64,000 nucleotides of DNA from Kitasatospora sp. MAP5-34 (GCF_029894335.1 NZ_JARXZC010000008.1:1-64000); one strand, 5' to 3'. Positions 7,643-16,386 are shown, counted from the stretch's first letter. Numbers and translations are program-made. Notes: a model not told the origin generated them from the letters alone.

Positions 7643-10549
7643 TCATGTCAGGTCGCGGGTCATGTCGACGAAGCGGGAGTAGTGGCCCTGGAAGGCGACT
7701 GTGATGGTGGCGGTCGGGCCGTTACGGTGCTTGGCGACGATCAGGTCGGCCTCGCCCGCGCGGGGGGACTCCTTCTCGTAGGCGTCCTCGCGGTGCAGCA
7801 GGATGACCATGTCGGCGTCCTGCTCGATCGAGCCGGATTCGCGGAGGTCGGAGACCATCGGCTTCTTGTCCGTACGCTGCTCCGGGCCACGGTTCAGCTG
7901 GGAGAGCGCGATGACCGGGACTTCCAGTTCCTTGGCCAGCAGCTTCAGGTTTCGCGACATGTCCGAGACCTCCTGCTGGCGGCTCTCGGCCCGGCGGGAG
8001 CCACCGGACTGCATCAGCTGGAGGTAGTCGATCACCACCAGTTTGAGGTCCTGGCGCTGCTTCAGGCGGCGGCACTTGGCGCGGATCTCCATCATCGACA
8101 GGTTCGGCGAGTCGTCGATGTAGAGCGGTGCGGCCGTGACGTCCGGCATCCGGCGGGCGACGCGCGTCCAGTCGTCGTCCGTCATGTTCCCGGAACGCAT
8201 GTGGTGCAGCGCGACCCGGGCCTCGGCCGAGAGCAGTCGCATGGCGATCTCGTTCCGGCCCATCTCGAGCGAGAAGATCACACTCGGCAGGCCGTTGGTG
8301 ATCGAGCAGGCCCGGGAAAAGTCAAGCGCAAGGGTCGAGTTGTGGGTGGGAACCATCGACCGGGTGGCCAGGTACATATGATCCGGGTTGTCCACCTGGA
8401 CACAGCGGACCGGGACGCTCTCGATCTCCCGGGCGTCGGTGACAAATCGCTGCGTCAGCCTCGGGGTGCCAGGGCGCCTGCGCTCGCTGTGCACACCCTG
8501 CTTGCGCTCCAGCCGGAACACGTTGTCAGTCGGCGTGAACGTGACGAGGTACGCAGTGGACGACTCCTCGGAGCGCCCTTCGACCCGCTTGGTGGTCATG
8601 CCACAGCGATAGCCCAGGCTCAGGACCAGCTCACGGAATCCCTCGGCCAGCGCCCGATCAGTGACAGCGAACTGGACCGATCCGGTATTGGTGACCGTTC
8701 CGTCGGTGTCCAGGAGCCCGGCGAGCAGTTCTCTCCGCTGGGCGATGGAACTGCGCAGATACACCTGAGGGATGTGTTTGTTCCCCAGGACACCGATGTC
8801 CCGCAGCACCACCAGAAGGCTGCCGTGCCTCTTGGTACAGGTCGCGCAGCGGGGCTGCGCGAAGGGCGAGAAACACGTCTCGCCGCAGTCCACGCACGTC
8901 GCGTGAGGGACCGGAGCAGAGATGGACCGTGCCCCGCCACCACACGACTGCCCACAGCTTCGCACGTGGGCGAGCTTGGGCACGAAGGTCTTCCCGCACA
9001 CTACGCAGGACCGTTCGAGCAGCTCCGGCTCTTCGACATCGAATCTGATGGCGTAGCTGATCGACGCACCTACCCGGCGGATCTCGAAACCCTCCTCCGC
9101 GACGCGCTGCACGATCTCCGGGTCCGCCGAGGTGATGCGCGCGGCATCGCTGTGGCCGTCACCCAGCCACGCTCCGAGCGTGTAAGGCGGAACGGGCAGC
9201 TCCCGGTGCGGGAGATCGAGCGGGGCCGCGTTCTGCACGCTGTGGTTCTTGCGCTGATCGGCCGTGTCACAGTGCAGCGTCCCGGCGATCTCCTTGGTCG
9301 TCCTGACCGAGGCGAAGGTGCGCTGGTTGCGACTGCGGTTGTACCCGGCTGTGGCAGCCTGGGCCGACTTGCGCGAGGCCCGGGTGTCAGTGAGCCACTG
9401 GTGATCCGCATCGGCGATGACGGTGGTGCCGTCGTCGAACGACATCTCGTAGCACGGTCGCCCCGTCATCACATCGGTGGCGGCCACCACACGGGTCGGC
9501 TTCCCCGTTGCGTCGAGCAGGTAGTCACCGGGCTGGACCTCGCCCATGGTGGTCCACCCGGTGGGGGTGGGGAGCAGCGTGTCGAGGGCGAGCGCCTTGC
9601 CCATCGCCGGTCGAGCCGCGATGACGATCATCTGGCCCGGGTGCAGCCCGTTGGTGAGGGCGTCGAGGTCGGCGAAGCCGGTGGGGACACCGGACATCTG
9701 ACCGTTGCGGGAGCCGATGGCCTCGATCTCGTCGAGGGCGCCCTCCATGATGTCGGCGAGCGGGGCGTAGTCCTCGCTGGTGCGCTGCTCGGTGACGGCG
9801 TAGATCTCGGCCTGGGCCGCGTTGACGATCTCGTCCACGTCGCCCTCGGCGGCGTAGCCCATGCCGGCGATCCGGGTGCCGGCCTCGACCAGACGGCGCA
9901 GGACGGCGCGCTCGTGGACGATCTCGGCGTAGTACTCGGCGTTGGCGGCGGTGGGGACGGAGTTGACCAGGGTGTGCAGGTATCCCGGGCCGCCGACCCG
10001 GGTGAGCTCGCCGCGCTTGGTGAGCTCACTGGCGACAGTGATGGGGTCGGCCGGCTCGCCACGGGCGTAGAGGTCGAGGATCGCGCTGTGGATCAGCTCG
10101 TGGGCCGGACGGTAGTAGTCGAGCGGCTTGAGCACCTCGACCACGTCGGCGATGGCGTCCTTGGAGAGCAGCATGCCACCGAGGACGGACTGCTCGGCCG
10201 CCAGGTCCTGCGGCGGTACCCGCTCGAAGCCGTCGGCGGGCTGCCGGCCTTCACCGGAGTCGTCGTCCCGCTTCCGCTTACCGGCGAAGCCTCCCGAACC
10301 ACCCGAACCGCCGCTGGATCCGCCCGAAGCACCGGACCCACCGGACCCGCCGGACCCGCCGCGCTGGAACGACCCGCCCTTGCCGCCGCCACCGCCGTCG
10401 CCCTTGCGTGACACGGGCAGCCGGTCGCCGGGCCCGTCCGGAAACTGGGCGTCCGGGAACGGTCCGGTGGGGAAAGCGTCGTCGGACGGCTGCCAGTCGT
10501 CCTCCGGCGGGGGAGGTACGTCGTGGTCGTCGTACTGGGGGCCGGTCAC
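7643..10549 (-). CDS. dnaB: Replicative DNA helicase DnaB with in-frame intein
   Basis: The hexameric 5'-3' helicase of the replication fork. The precursor is about 968 residues from the GTG at 10547-10549; after removal of the 419-residue intein the extein is about 549 residues. It has a Gly/Ser/Pro-rich N-terminal extension (about 90 residues), the DnaB N-terminal domain (PPQDLAAEQSVLGGMLLSKDAI onward), then the RecA-like domain. The intein splits the Walker A motif: ARPAMGK precedes it and STLALDF follows. Walker B is LKLVVIDYLQLM, and QLNRGPEQR and VAKHRNGPTATI complete the ATPase. An upstream in-frame GTG at 10606 has no usable RBS spacing. A cluster of DnaA boxes lies upstream. Function requires splicing because the P-loop is interrupted. 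Confidence 0.95.
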   Translation of the reverse strand: MTGPQYDDHDVPPPPEDDWQPSDDAFPTGPFPDAQFPDGPGDRLPVSRKGDGGGGGKGGSFQRGGSGGSGGSGASGGSSGGSGGSGGFAGKRKRDDDSGEGRQPADGFERVPPQDLAAEQSVLGGMLLSKDAIADVVEVLKPLDYYRPAHELIHSAILDLYARGEPADPITVASELTKRGELTRVGGPGYLHTLVNSVPTAANAEYYAEIVHERAVLRRLVEAGTRIAGMGYAAEGDVDEIVNAAQAEIYAVTEQRTSEDYAPLADIMEGALDEIEAIGSRNGQMSGVPTGFADLDALTNGLHPGQMIVIAARPAMGKALALDTLLPTPTGWTTMGEVQPGDYLLDATGKPTRVVAATDVMTGRPCYEMSFDDGTTVIADADHQWLTDTRASRKSAQAATAGYNRSRNQRTFASVRTTKEIAGTLHCDTADQRKNHSVQNAAPLDLPHRELPVPPYTLGAWLGDGHSDAARITSADPEIVQRVAEEGFEIRRVGASISYAIRFDVEEPELLERSCVVCGKTFVPKLAHVRSCGQSCGGGARSISAPVPHATCVDCGETCFSPFAQPRCATCTKRHGSLLVVLRDIGVLGNKHIPQVYLRSSIAQRRELLAGLLDTDGTVTNTGSVQFAVTDRALAEGFRELVLSLGYRCGMTTKRVEGRSEESSTAYLVTFTPTDNVFRLERKQGVHSERRRPGTPRLTQRFVTDAREIESVPVRCVQVDNPDHMYLATRSMVPTHNSTLALDFSRACSITNGLPSVIFSLEMGRNEIAMRLLSAEARVALHHMRSGNMTDDDWTRVARRMPDVTAAPLYIDDSPNLSMMEIRAKCRRLKQRQDLKLVVIDYLQLMQSGGSRRAESRQQEVSDMSRNLKLLAKELEVPVIALSQLNRGPEQRTDKKPMVSDLRESGSIEQDADMVILLHREDAYEKESPRAGEADLIVAKHRNGPTATITVAFQGHYSRFVDMTRDLT
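8339..9595 (-). mobile_element. Class-3-type intein with LAGLIDADG endonuclease in DnaB
   Basis: A 419-residue insertion between Lys and Ser of the DnaB P-loop. It begins with Ala, not Cys/Ser (ALALDTLLPTPTGW), and ends VPTHN before Ser+1. The W/C/T triad that defines class 3 inteins is present: Trp67 two residues after block-B His65 (ADADHQW), Cys398 in block F (VPVRCVQVD), and Thr417 in the C-terminal THN. In class 3 inteins the block-F Cys starts splicing. Two dodecapeptide endonuclease motifs are seen (LGAWLGDGHS and LAGLLDTDGTV). Between them is an unusual cysteine-rich stretch (CVVC, CGQSC, CVDC, CATC). It is in frame without a stop, so it looks functional. Confidence 0.93.
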
Positions 10550-10998
10550 GCGTGTTCCCCGATCAGCGGTTGGTGCGAGTTGGAGCGGGCCTTGCCGATG
10601 GCGCACCTTCTTTCATACGCCACCGCACGGACAAACCCGGCACCGGGCGGGCGGTGTCGCGCGGACGGCTACGGCGGACAAGCGTCCACGCTAAGGGGCC
10701 GGGAGCCGATCGGCCAAGATGGTTATCCACAGGGCATGTGGACGAAGGGCCCTTGCCTGTGGGTAACTGCCTCGAACCTGTGCACAACTCTGTGGACATC
10801 ACTGTGGATAACCACACCATCTACTCGGCGTCAACGCCCTGACCTGCAATTACTTCCCCGAATGGCTGTGCATGAGAAATAGTTCACACACTCAGGCCCC
10901 CTTGCCCACGGCCAGCCGCCCCCTGCCCTCCGGCAAGCTGCAAGGTAAGTGCCTATTTTGCCTTGTGCCTATTACCTGTGGATGAGTACGCTGGCCCG
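10550..10998. other. dnaB/MATE divergent intergenic region
   Basis: This 449-base stretch holds no convincing gene. It contains the probable leader of dnaB, the DnaA-box cluster described separately, and an AT-richer segment just before the MATE start (around 10940-10990) that probably carries its promoter. I could not assign -10/-35 elements with confidence. Confidence 0.6.
10723..10811. promoter_or_regulatory. DnaA-box cluster upstream of dnaB
   Basis: Six 9-mers resembling DnaA boxes lie within 89 bases. TTATCCACA is at 10723-10731 (+). On the minus strand are TCGTCCACA (10737-10745), TTACCCACA (10758-10766), TTGTGCACA (10779-10787, also near-palindromic), ATGTCCACA (10791-10799) and TTATCCACA (10803-10811). 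Two are perfect consensus boxes. The cluster lies about 170-260 bases upstream of the dnaB start, so DnaA could regulate dnaB or be titrated here. Confidence 0.7.
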
Positions 10999-12363
10999 AT
11001 GACAACCGCCCCAGCAAGCCGGCAGGACCCGTCAGGCCGCCAAGACCGTCTGCAAGGCCGCCGGCACGACCGGGAGATCCTCACCCTGGCGATCCCGGCC
11101 TTCGGGGCGCTGGTCGCCGAGCCGCTCTTCCTGATGGCCGACTCCGCGATCGTCGGCCACCTCGGCACCCCCCAGCTGGCCGGGCTCGGGGTCGCCGCCG
11201 CCGTGCTCTCCACCGCGACCGGCGTGTTCGTCTTCCTCGCGTACGCCACCACCGCCGCCGTCGCCCGGCGGATCGGCGCCGGTGACCGGCGCGCCGCCGT
11301 CCGGCAGGGCATCGACGGCATCTGGCTCGCCCTGCTGCTCTCGGTCGCCGTGGTGGCGCTCATGCTGCTGCTGGCTCCCCAGGCGGCCTCGGCACTCGGC
11401 GCGTCCCCGACCGCCGCGCCGTACGCCGTCACCTACCTGCGGATCAGCGCACTCGGCATCCCCGCGATGCTGATGGTGATGGCCGCGACCGGAGTACTGC
11501 GCGGCTTCCAGGACACCCGGACCCCGCTGCTGGTGGCGATCGGCGGATTCGCCGCCAACATCCTCCTCAACCTCGGCCTGGTCTACGGAGCCGGCCTCGG
11601 TGTGGCCGGCTCCGCCTGGGGGACGGTCATCGCCCAGACCACGATGGCGGCCGCGTACCTCGTCGTGGTGATCCGGGGCGCCCGCCGGGAGCGGGCGAGC
11701 CTGCGCCCGGACCTGCCCGGGATCCGGGCCTGCGCCCGGGCCGGCGGGCCGCTGATGGTCCGCACGCTCAGCCTGCGGGCGGTACTGATGATCGCCACCG
11801 CCGTGGCCGCCGGGCTCGGGGACGTCCAGATCGCCGCCCACCAGATCGCCATGACCCTGTGGGGCTTCCTGGCCTTCGCGCTGGACGCGATCGCGATCGC
11901 CGGCCAGGCCATCGTCGGCCGGTACCTGGGCGCCTCGGACGTGCCGGGCACCCGCGCCGCCGCCCGCCGGATGGTCCAGTGGGGCATCGGCTCCGGGGTG
12001 GCGCTCGGGGTGCTGATGGTGCTGACCAGGCCGCTCTACGTACCGCTGTTCTCCGCCGACCCGGCGGTGCGGCACCAGCTGTCGACCGTCCTGCTGCTGG
12101 CCGCGCTGACCCAGCCCGTCGGCGGACTGGTCTTCGTCCTGGACGGGGTGCTGATGGGCGCCGGCGACGGCACCTACCTCGCCTGGGCGATGCTCGGCAC
12201 GCTGGCCGTCTTCGCCCCGGTGGCGATCGCACTGCCCGCGCTGGGCGGCGGGCTGGCGGCGCTGTGGTGGGCGATGAACCTGTTCATGCTGGTCCGGGGT
12301 GGGTTCCTGTGGCACCGCTTCCGGACCGGAGCCTGGCTGGTCACCGGAGCCGTCCGGGCGTGA
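10999..12363 (+). CDS. MATE-family efflux transporter (DinF-like)
   Basis: A 454-residue inner-membrane protein with twelve predicted membrane helices in two six-helix bundles. It starts ILTLAIPAFGALVAEPLFLMADSAIVGHLGTPQLAGLG, the typical MATE/DinF opening, and the second half begins around FMVRTLSLRAVLMIATAVAAG. MATE proteins expel cationic compounds using an H+ or Na+ gradient; DinF-like members sit beside dnaB in Streptomyces. The ATG at 10999 is preferred to an in-frame GTG at 10963, since the family homology starts shortly after it. Divergent from dnaB. Confidence 0.92.
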   Translation: MTTAPASRQDPSGRQDRLQGRRHDREILTLAIPAFGALVAEPLFLMADSAIVGHLGTPQLAGLGVAAAVLSTATGVFVFLAYATTAAVARRIGAGDRRAAVRQGIDGIWLALLLSVAVVALMLLLAPQAASALGASPTAAPYAVTYLRISALGIPAMLMVMAATGVLRGFQDTRTPLLVAIGGFAANILLNLGLVYGAGLGVAGSAWGTVIAQTTMAAAYLVVVIRGARRERASLRPDLPGIRACARAGGPLMVRTLSLRAVLMIATAVAAGLGDVQIAAHQIAMTLWGFLAFALDAIAIAGQAIVGRYLGASDVPGTRAAARRMVQWGIGSGVALGVLMVLTRPLYVPLFSADPAVRHQLSTVLLLAALTQPVGGLVFVLDGVLMGAGDGTYLAWAMLGTLAVFAPVAIALPALGGGLAALWWAMNLFMLVRGGFLWHRFRTGAWLVTGAVRA

Positions 12364-12416
12364 AGCGGCCTCGCGGTGCGGCTCCGAGAACCGGTATCGC
12401 GAAGTAGAGCGGAAAA

Positions 12417-12456
12417 CCTGAGAGCCGGGCTCCCCGGAAGGAGACCGGCCCTCAGG
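12417..12456 (-). terminator. Intrinsic terminator of the rpsF-ssb-rpsR-rplI cluster
   Basis: An almost perfect GC-rich inverted repeat (arms CCTGAG... and ...CTCAGG, with a few G-U pairs). On the minus strand it is followed directly by TTTTCC. It lies 34 bases past the rplI stop and 54 bases past the convergent MATE stop, so it can serve both. Confidence 0.8.
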
Positions 12457-12489
12457 TGCGGCTGGACTCAGCCGCAGCTAACGCTCAGC

Positions 12490-12936
12490 TCAGGCAGCGA
12501 CGACGGCGACGTCGAGGTTGGCCTGGACATCGGCGTGCAGCTTGACCGAGACGCGGTGGGTGCCCACGGTCTTGATCGGCGAGGCGATCGCGACGGCGCG
12601 CTTGTCCACGACCGGGCCGTCGGCGGCCTTGATGGCCTCGACGACGTCAGCCTGGGTCACCGAACCGAACAGGCGGCCGGCGTCGCCGGAGCGAACGGCC
12701 AGCTTGACCTGCAGGCCCTCGAGCTTGCCCTTGATCTCGGTGGCAGCCTCAAGGGTCTGGATCTGGTGGATCTTCCGGGCGCGACGGATGTCGTCGACGT
12801 CCTTCTGGCCACCCTTGGTCCAGCGGATCGCGAAGCGACGCGGGATCAGGAAGTTACGGGCGTACCCGTCCTTGACCTCGACGACCTCGCCGGCCGAGCC
12901 GAGACCGGGAACCTCGTGCGTGAGGATGATCTTCAT
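12490..12936 (-). CDS. rplI: 50S ribosomal protein L9
   Basis: A 148-residue L9: the N-terminal rRNA-binding domain opens [33 protein letters not shown] (family signature), followed by the long connecting helix ([21 protein letters not shown]) and the C-terminal RNA-binding domain. It binds 23S rRNA near the L1 stalk and helps maintain reading frame. It is the last gene of the rpsF-ssb-rpsR-rplI cluster, 17 bases after rpsR, with the terminator immediately downstream. Confidence 0.98.
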   Translation of the reverse strand: MKIILTHEVPGLGSAGEVVEVKDGYARNFLIPRRFAIRWTKGGQKDVDDIRRARKIHQIQTLEAATEIKGKLEGLQVKLAVRSGDAGRLFGSVTQADVVEAIKAADGPVVDKRAVAIASPIKTVGTHRVSVKLHADVQANLDVAVVAA

Positions 12937-12953
12937 GTTTCGGTCACCCTCTC

Positions 12954-13190
12954 TTAGCGCGTGGTGGAGGTGTAGGGCAGCAGCGCCATCTCACGGCTGT
13001 TCTTCACGGCCGTCGCGACGTCACGCTGGTGCTGGGTGCAGTTGCCGGTCACCCGGCGAGCGCGGATCTTCCCGCGGTCGGAGATGAACTTGCGGAGCAA
13101 GTTCGTGTCCTTGTAGTCAACGTAGTTGACCTTGTCCTTGCAGAAGACGCAAACCTTCTTCTTCGGCTTGCGAGCAGGCGGCTTCGCCAT
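12954..13190 (-). CDS. rpsR: 30S ribosomal protein S18 (cysteine-containing form)
   Basis: A 78-residue S18 with a basic start ([14 protein letters not shown]), then [29 protein letters not shown], and a third Cys in [11 protein letters not shown]. The CxxC plus downstream Cys/His indicates the zinc-binding 'C+' type; Streptomyces often carries a second, zinc-free S18 elsewhere, induced when zinc is scarce. It pairs with S6 on the 30S platform, which is made from the first gene of the same cluster. The start ATG at 13188-13190 follows GGAGCAACTA. Confidence 0.97.
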   Translation of the reverse strand: MAKPPARKPKKKVCVFCKDKVNYVDYKDTNLLRKFISDRGKIRARRVTGNCTQHQRDVATAVKNSREMALLPYTSTTR

Positions 13191-13326
13191 TAGTTGCTCC
13201 ATTTGGGGTTCACGAACCGAGAGGTGCCAGGCACCCGACGGATCGCACGAAATCTCTCAGCATGCCTGAGCCCGGCCCCCGTGAAGGGACCGAAGGCTCG
13301 GCGCGCACCGCTAGAGCCGAGGCTCT

Positions 13327-13947
13327 TTAGAACGGAGGCTCTTCCGAGTAGCCGCCACCGGCCGGAGGGGCACCCCAACCGCCGCCACCACTCTGGTTTC
13401 CACCAGGGGCGGGAGCGCTGGAAGCCCACGGGTCGTCGGAGGGAGCGGACTGACCGCCGCTGGGAGCGCCCGCGTTCGGGCCTCCCCAACCGCCGCCACT
13501 CTGCTGGCCGCCGCCGGAGTACCCGCCGCCGTTGCCACCACCGAAGCCGCCACCGCCGCCGGGGCCGCCCTGTCCACCGGACCGGTTGGCCCGGGTGACC
13601 TTGGCGGTCGCCGAACGCAGGCTCGGGCCGACCTCATCGACCTCGAGCTCGTAGACCGTCCGCTTCTCGCCTTCCTTGGTCTCGTAAGACCGCTGGCGCA
13701 GTCGGCCCTGCACGATGACGCGCATGCCGCGCTGCAGCGATTCGGCGACGTTCTCCGCAGGCTGACGCCAGACGTTGCACGTGAGGAAGAGGCTCTCGCC
13801 GTCCTTCCACTCGTTGGTCTGACGGTCGAAGGTCCGCGGCGTCGAAGCGATGCGGAACTTGGCGACCGCGGCACCCGAAGGGGTGAAGCGCAGCTCGGGG
13901 TCGTCGACGAGATTGCCGACGAGGGTAATGACGGTCTCGCCTGCCAT
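13327..13947 (-). CDS. ssb: Single-stranded DNA-binding protein
   Basis: A 206-residue SSB. Residues 1-110 form the OB fold ([55 protein letters not shown]). A Gly/Gln/Pro-rich linker with repeated GGG segments follows, and the C-terminus is acidic (SEEPPF), equivalent to the DDD-I/L-PF tip that docks replication and repair proteins. It is the second gene of the ribosomal cluster, which is the standard actinobacterial place for the essential SSB. The start at 13945-13947 is chosen by homology; an ATG at 14008-14010 upstream only reads through a parS site. Confidence 0.97.
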   Translation of the reverse strand: MAGETVITLVGNLVDDPELRFTPSGAAVAKFRIASTPRTFDRQTNEWKDGESLFLTCNVWRQPAENVAESLQRGMRVIVQGRLRQRSYETKEGEKRTVYELEVDEVGPSLRSATAKVTRANRSGGQGGPGGGGGFGGGNGGGYSGGGQQSGGGWGGPNAGAPSGGQSAPSDDPWASSAPAPGGNQSGGGGWGAPPAGGGYSEEPPF

Positions 13948-13994
13948 GGTGGTGATGACCTCTCGGAAAGGAGTTCTGCGGTGCTCGTCGCGGT

Positions 13995-14008
13995 GTTTCA
14001 CGTGAAAC
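13995..14008. promoter_or_regulatory. parS (ParB-binding site), perfect
   Basis: A perfect GTTTCACGTGAAAC at the centre of a 22-bp palindrome (13991-14012), in the short gap between rpsF and ssb. This is the Streptomyces parS consensus bound by ParB. Confidence 0.93.
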
Positions 14009-14058
14009 ACCGGACGTGAACCAACCCGACGCCCAGGACTAGGACGTCAAGGGGTGGC

Positions 14059-14349
14059 TCAGTGGGTGTCCGGGCGCAGGACCTTGGTCCGCAGAACCGA
14101 CTCGCTCAGTCCGAACTGGCGGTCGAGCTCCTTGACGACCTCAGGCGTGGCCTTGAGGTCGATGACCGAGTAGATGCCCTCGGACTGCTTGTTGATCTCG
14201 TAAGCCAGACGGCGGCGACCCCAGGTGTCGACCTTCTCCACGTTGCCGCCGCCATTGCGGACGACGTTGAGGAAGTTCTCGATCAGGGGGGAGACAGCGC
14301 GCTCCTCGACCGAGGGGTCGAGGATGACCATCACCTCGTAGTGACGCAT
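14059..14349 (-). CDS. rpsF: 30S ribosomal protein S6
   Basis: A 96-residue S6 ([19 protein letters not shown], then [36 protein letters not shown]), which binds with S18 to the 16S rRNA platform. It is the first gene of the cluster with ssb, rpsR and rplI. The start at 14347-14349 is supported by AAAGGAGGTGG 6 bases upstream. An upstream extension of 97 residues in the open frame has no homology. Confidence 0.98.
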   Translation of the reverse strand: MRHYEVMVILDPSVEERAVSPLIENFLNVVRNGGGNVEKVDTWGRRRLAYEINKQSEGIYSVIDLKATPEVVKELDRQFGLSESVLRTKVLRPDTH

Positions 14350-14660
14350 GAGAAACCCACCTCCTTTGGACTTAGCGGCCACGGTCTCTCCGTGGCAGGA
14401 GGGTTGTGCAGCGTCGGCACCGGCGTAGTGACGACGTACCTGCCACCGTAGTGAGCAGGTCCGACAGTCGCGCCCGACCAAGCCTCCAGATCGCGGAAAT
14501 CCCGCCGGAGGCAGATGAGGGGCACAACTACACCAGTGCAGACCGCACAGCCTACCCGCACCCGTACGGCCGAACAAAACGCATAGGGGTTGTGATCCGC
14601 CCCCAACCGCCGCAATCTGTACAGAACGGCATCTCGTCATCCACCAGGAGGTGGGTTTTC
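14350..14660. other. rpsF / small-membrane-protein intergenic region
   Basis: 311 bases shared by two divergent genes. It holds the strong SD of rpsF and, on the other side, AGGAGGTGG before the small membrane protein. A promoter for the ribosomal cluster is expected here, but I cannot point to a definite -10/-35 pair. Confidence 0.5.
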
Positions 14661-14966
14661 ATGGCACAGACCGCCCGTCGTTTCCCGTCGCTGACGCTCA
14701 ACACCGACGGCCACGCACATCCCCGCGAGAACACCCTCGTCGGACTGACCGTCGCGTTCGGGCTGCTGGCCTTCGTCAGCTCCTTCTTCCACAACCTCCA
14801 CATCATGAGCTCGTGGACCGGCCTGGCCGGAGTCGTCACGGGCCTCTGGGGCCAGTTCATCTCGGTCACCACGGCGGAACGGATCGTGCTCGTCGTCGCA
14901 GGTGTCGCGGCCGCCTTCGGCCTCGGCATCGGCCTCGCGCACGGCGGGATGTTCGGGGGCGTGTAG
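14661..14966 (+). CDS. Small conserved actinobacterial membrane protein
   Basis: A 101-residue protein with an N-terminal hydrophilic segment (MAQTARRFPSLTLNTDGHAHPRENT) and two hydrophobic helices (LVGLTVAFGLLAFVSSFFHNLHIMSSWTGLAGVVTGLW, and AERIVLVVAGVAAAFGLGIGLAHGGMFGG). The strong SD CAGGAGGTGG is 8 bases before the ATG. A small membrane protein at this position between rpsF and the FemX-type gene is usual in Streptomyces. The function is unknown. Confidence 0.85.
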   Translation: MAQTARRFPSLTLNTDGHAHPRENTLVGLTVAFGLLAFVSSFFHNLHIMSSWTGLAGVVTGLWGQFISVTTAERIVLVVAGVAAAFGLGIGLAHGGMFGGV

Positions 14967-15157
14967 TGACGCACGCACTCTGATCAGGTCGAACATGCCG
15001 TCCTGACGGCGTTACCTCCGGCGCCCTCCTCGCGTAACTACCTGTAGACAGGTCCGCGAGAAGGGCGCCACCACGTCGGCTCGCAGTCCACCCGAAACGG
15101 ACCATTCGGGCGATAGGGTCACCCCTGAACCGGCCGACCGAGGAGGAAGACCCGAGC

Positions 15158-16276
15158 ATGAGCTTGCGCCTGAGGACGATCACCCGAGACGAACACCTGG
15201 CTTTCATCAGTAAGCGCCCGTCGGCCAGCCACATGCAGGTGCCGTCCTGGGGTGAGGTGAAGGCCGAGTGGCGGACCGAGAGCATCGGGTGGTTCGACGA
15301 CTCGGGCGAGCAGGTCGGCGCCGGGCTGGTGCTCTACCGGCAGCTCCCCAAGCTCAAGCGCTACCTGGCCTACCTCCCCGAGGGACCGGTCATCGACTGG
15401 TTCGACCGGGAGCTGAACCAGTGGCTGGAGCCGATGCTGGCGCACCTCAAGTCGCAGGGCGCGTTCTCGGTGAAGATGGGCCCGCCGGTGGTGATCCGCC
15501 GCTGGGACGCGCCCACCATCAAGGAGGCCATCGCCGGCAAGCAGGCCAAGCGGCTGCGTGACATCGAGCCCGACTGGTACGAGCCGCGTGCCTTCGAGGT
15601 CGCCGACCGGCTCCGCAAGGCCGGCTGGCTGCAGGGCGAGGACGGCGGCGCCGGGTTCGGCGACGTCCAGCCCCGGTACGTCTTCCAGGTGCCGCTGGCC
15701 AACCGCTCGCTCGACGACATCCAGCGCGGGTTCAACCAGCTCTGGCGCCGCAACATCAAGAAGGCCGAGAAGAGCGGCGTCGAGGTCGTCCAGGGCGGCT
15801 ACGAGGACCTCCCGGTCTTCCACCAGCTGTACGTCGTCACCGCCCAGCGCGACCACTTCACCCCGCGCCCGCTGGCGTACTTCGAGCGGATGTGGAAGGC
15901 GCTCGCCGCCGAGGGCCCGGACCGGATGCGCCTCTACATCGCGTACCACGAGGGCGAACCGCTGGCCGCCACCACGATGCTGACGGTCGGTGAGCACGTC
16001 TGGTACTCCTACGGCGCCTCCGCCAACCACAAGCGCGAGGTCAAGCCGTCGAACGCGATCCAGTGGCGGATGATCCGCGACGCGTACGCGCTCGGCGCGA
16101 GCCTCTACGACCTGCGCGGGATCAGCGACACCCTCGACGAGGACGATCACCTCTTCGGGTTGATCCAGTTCAAGCTGGGCACCGGAGGCCAGGCCGCCGA
16201 GTACCTCGGGGAGTGGGACTTCCCGCTCAACAAGCTGCTGCACAAGGCGCTGGACATCTACATGTCACGTCGCTGA
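15158..16276 (+). CDS. femX: FemX-type peptidoglycan interpeptide-bridge aminoacyltransferase
   Basis: A 372-residue protein of the FemABX family, made of two GNAT-like folds (SASHMQVPSWGEVK opening; second domain with YVVTAQRDHFTPRPLAYFERMWKAL and GEPLAATTMLTVGEHVWYSYGAS). It lacks the coiled-coil insert of FemA. FemX enzymes add the first amino acid (Gly in Streptomyces) from aminoacyl-tRNA to lipid II or UDP-MurNAc-pentapeptide in the cytoplasm. From established knowledge, the Streptomyces coelicolor gene at the equivalent place is femX. The PLP racemase-like gene follows 110 bases downstream and a class A PBP is nearby, supporting a wall role. Confidence 0.88.
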   Translation: MSLRLRTITRDEHLAFISKRPSASHMQVPSWGEVKAEWRTESIGWFDDSGEQVGAGLVLYRQLPKLKRYLAYLPEGPVIDWFDRELNQWLEPMLAHLKSQGAFSVKMGPPVVIRRWDAPTIKEAIAGKQAKRLRDIEPDWYEPRAFEVADRLRKAGWLQGEDGGAGFGDVQPRYVFQVPLANRSLDDIQRGFNQLWRRNIKKAEKSGVEVVQGGYEDLPVFHQLYVVTAQRDHFTPRPLAYFERMWKALAAEGPDRMRLYIAYHEGEPLAATTMLTVGEHVWYSYGASANHKREVKPSNAIQWRMIRDAYALGASLYDLRGISDTLDEDDHLFGLIQFKLGTGGQAAEYLGEWDFPLNKLLHKALDIYMSRR

Positions 16277-16386
16277 GACCGGTCGGTCTGAACCGTTCCG
16301 GACCGCTCCGGGTACCCGTGGGACGCACACCGACACGGCGCGTCCCGGTGCCGAACCACCGTTCCAGATCTCCGGGGAGAGAACCG

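Noticed and set aside
7682..10411. A 909-codon plus-strand open frame opposite dnaB
   Set aside because: It runs through both dnaB and its intein in antisense; composition is typical of a shadow frame.
10963..10998. Upstream GTG start for the MATE gene
   Set aside because: It would add 12 residues without family similarity and has no Shine-Dalgarno; the ATG at 10999 is preferred.
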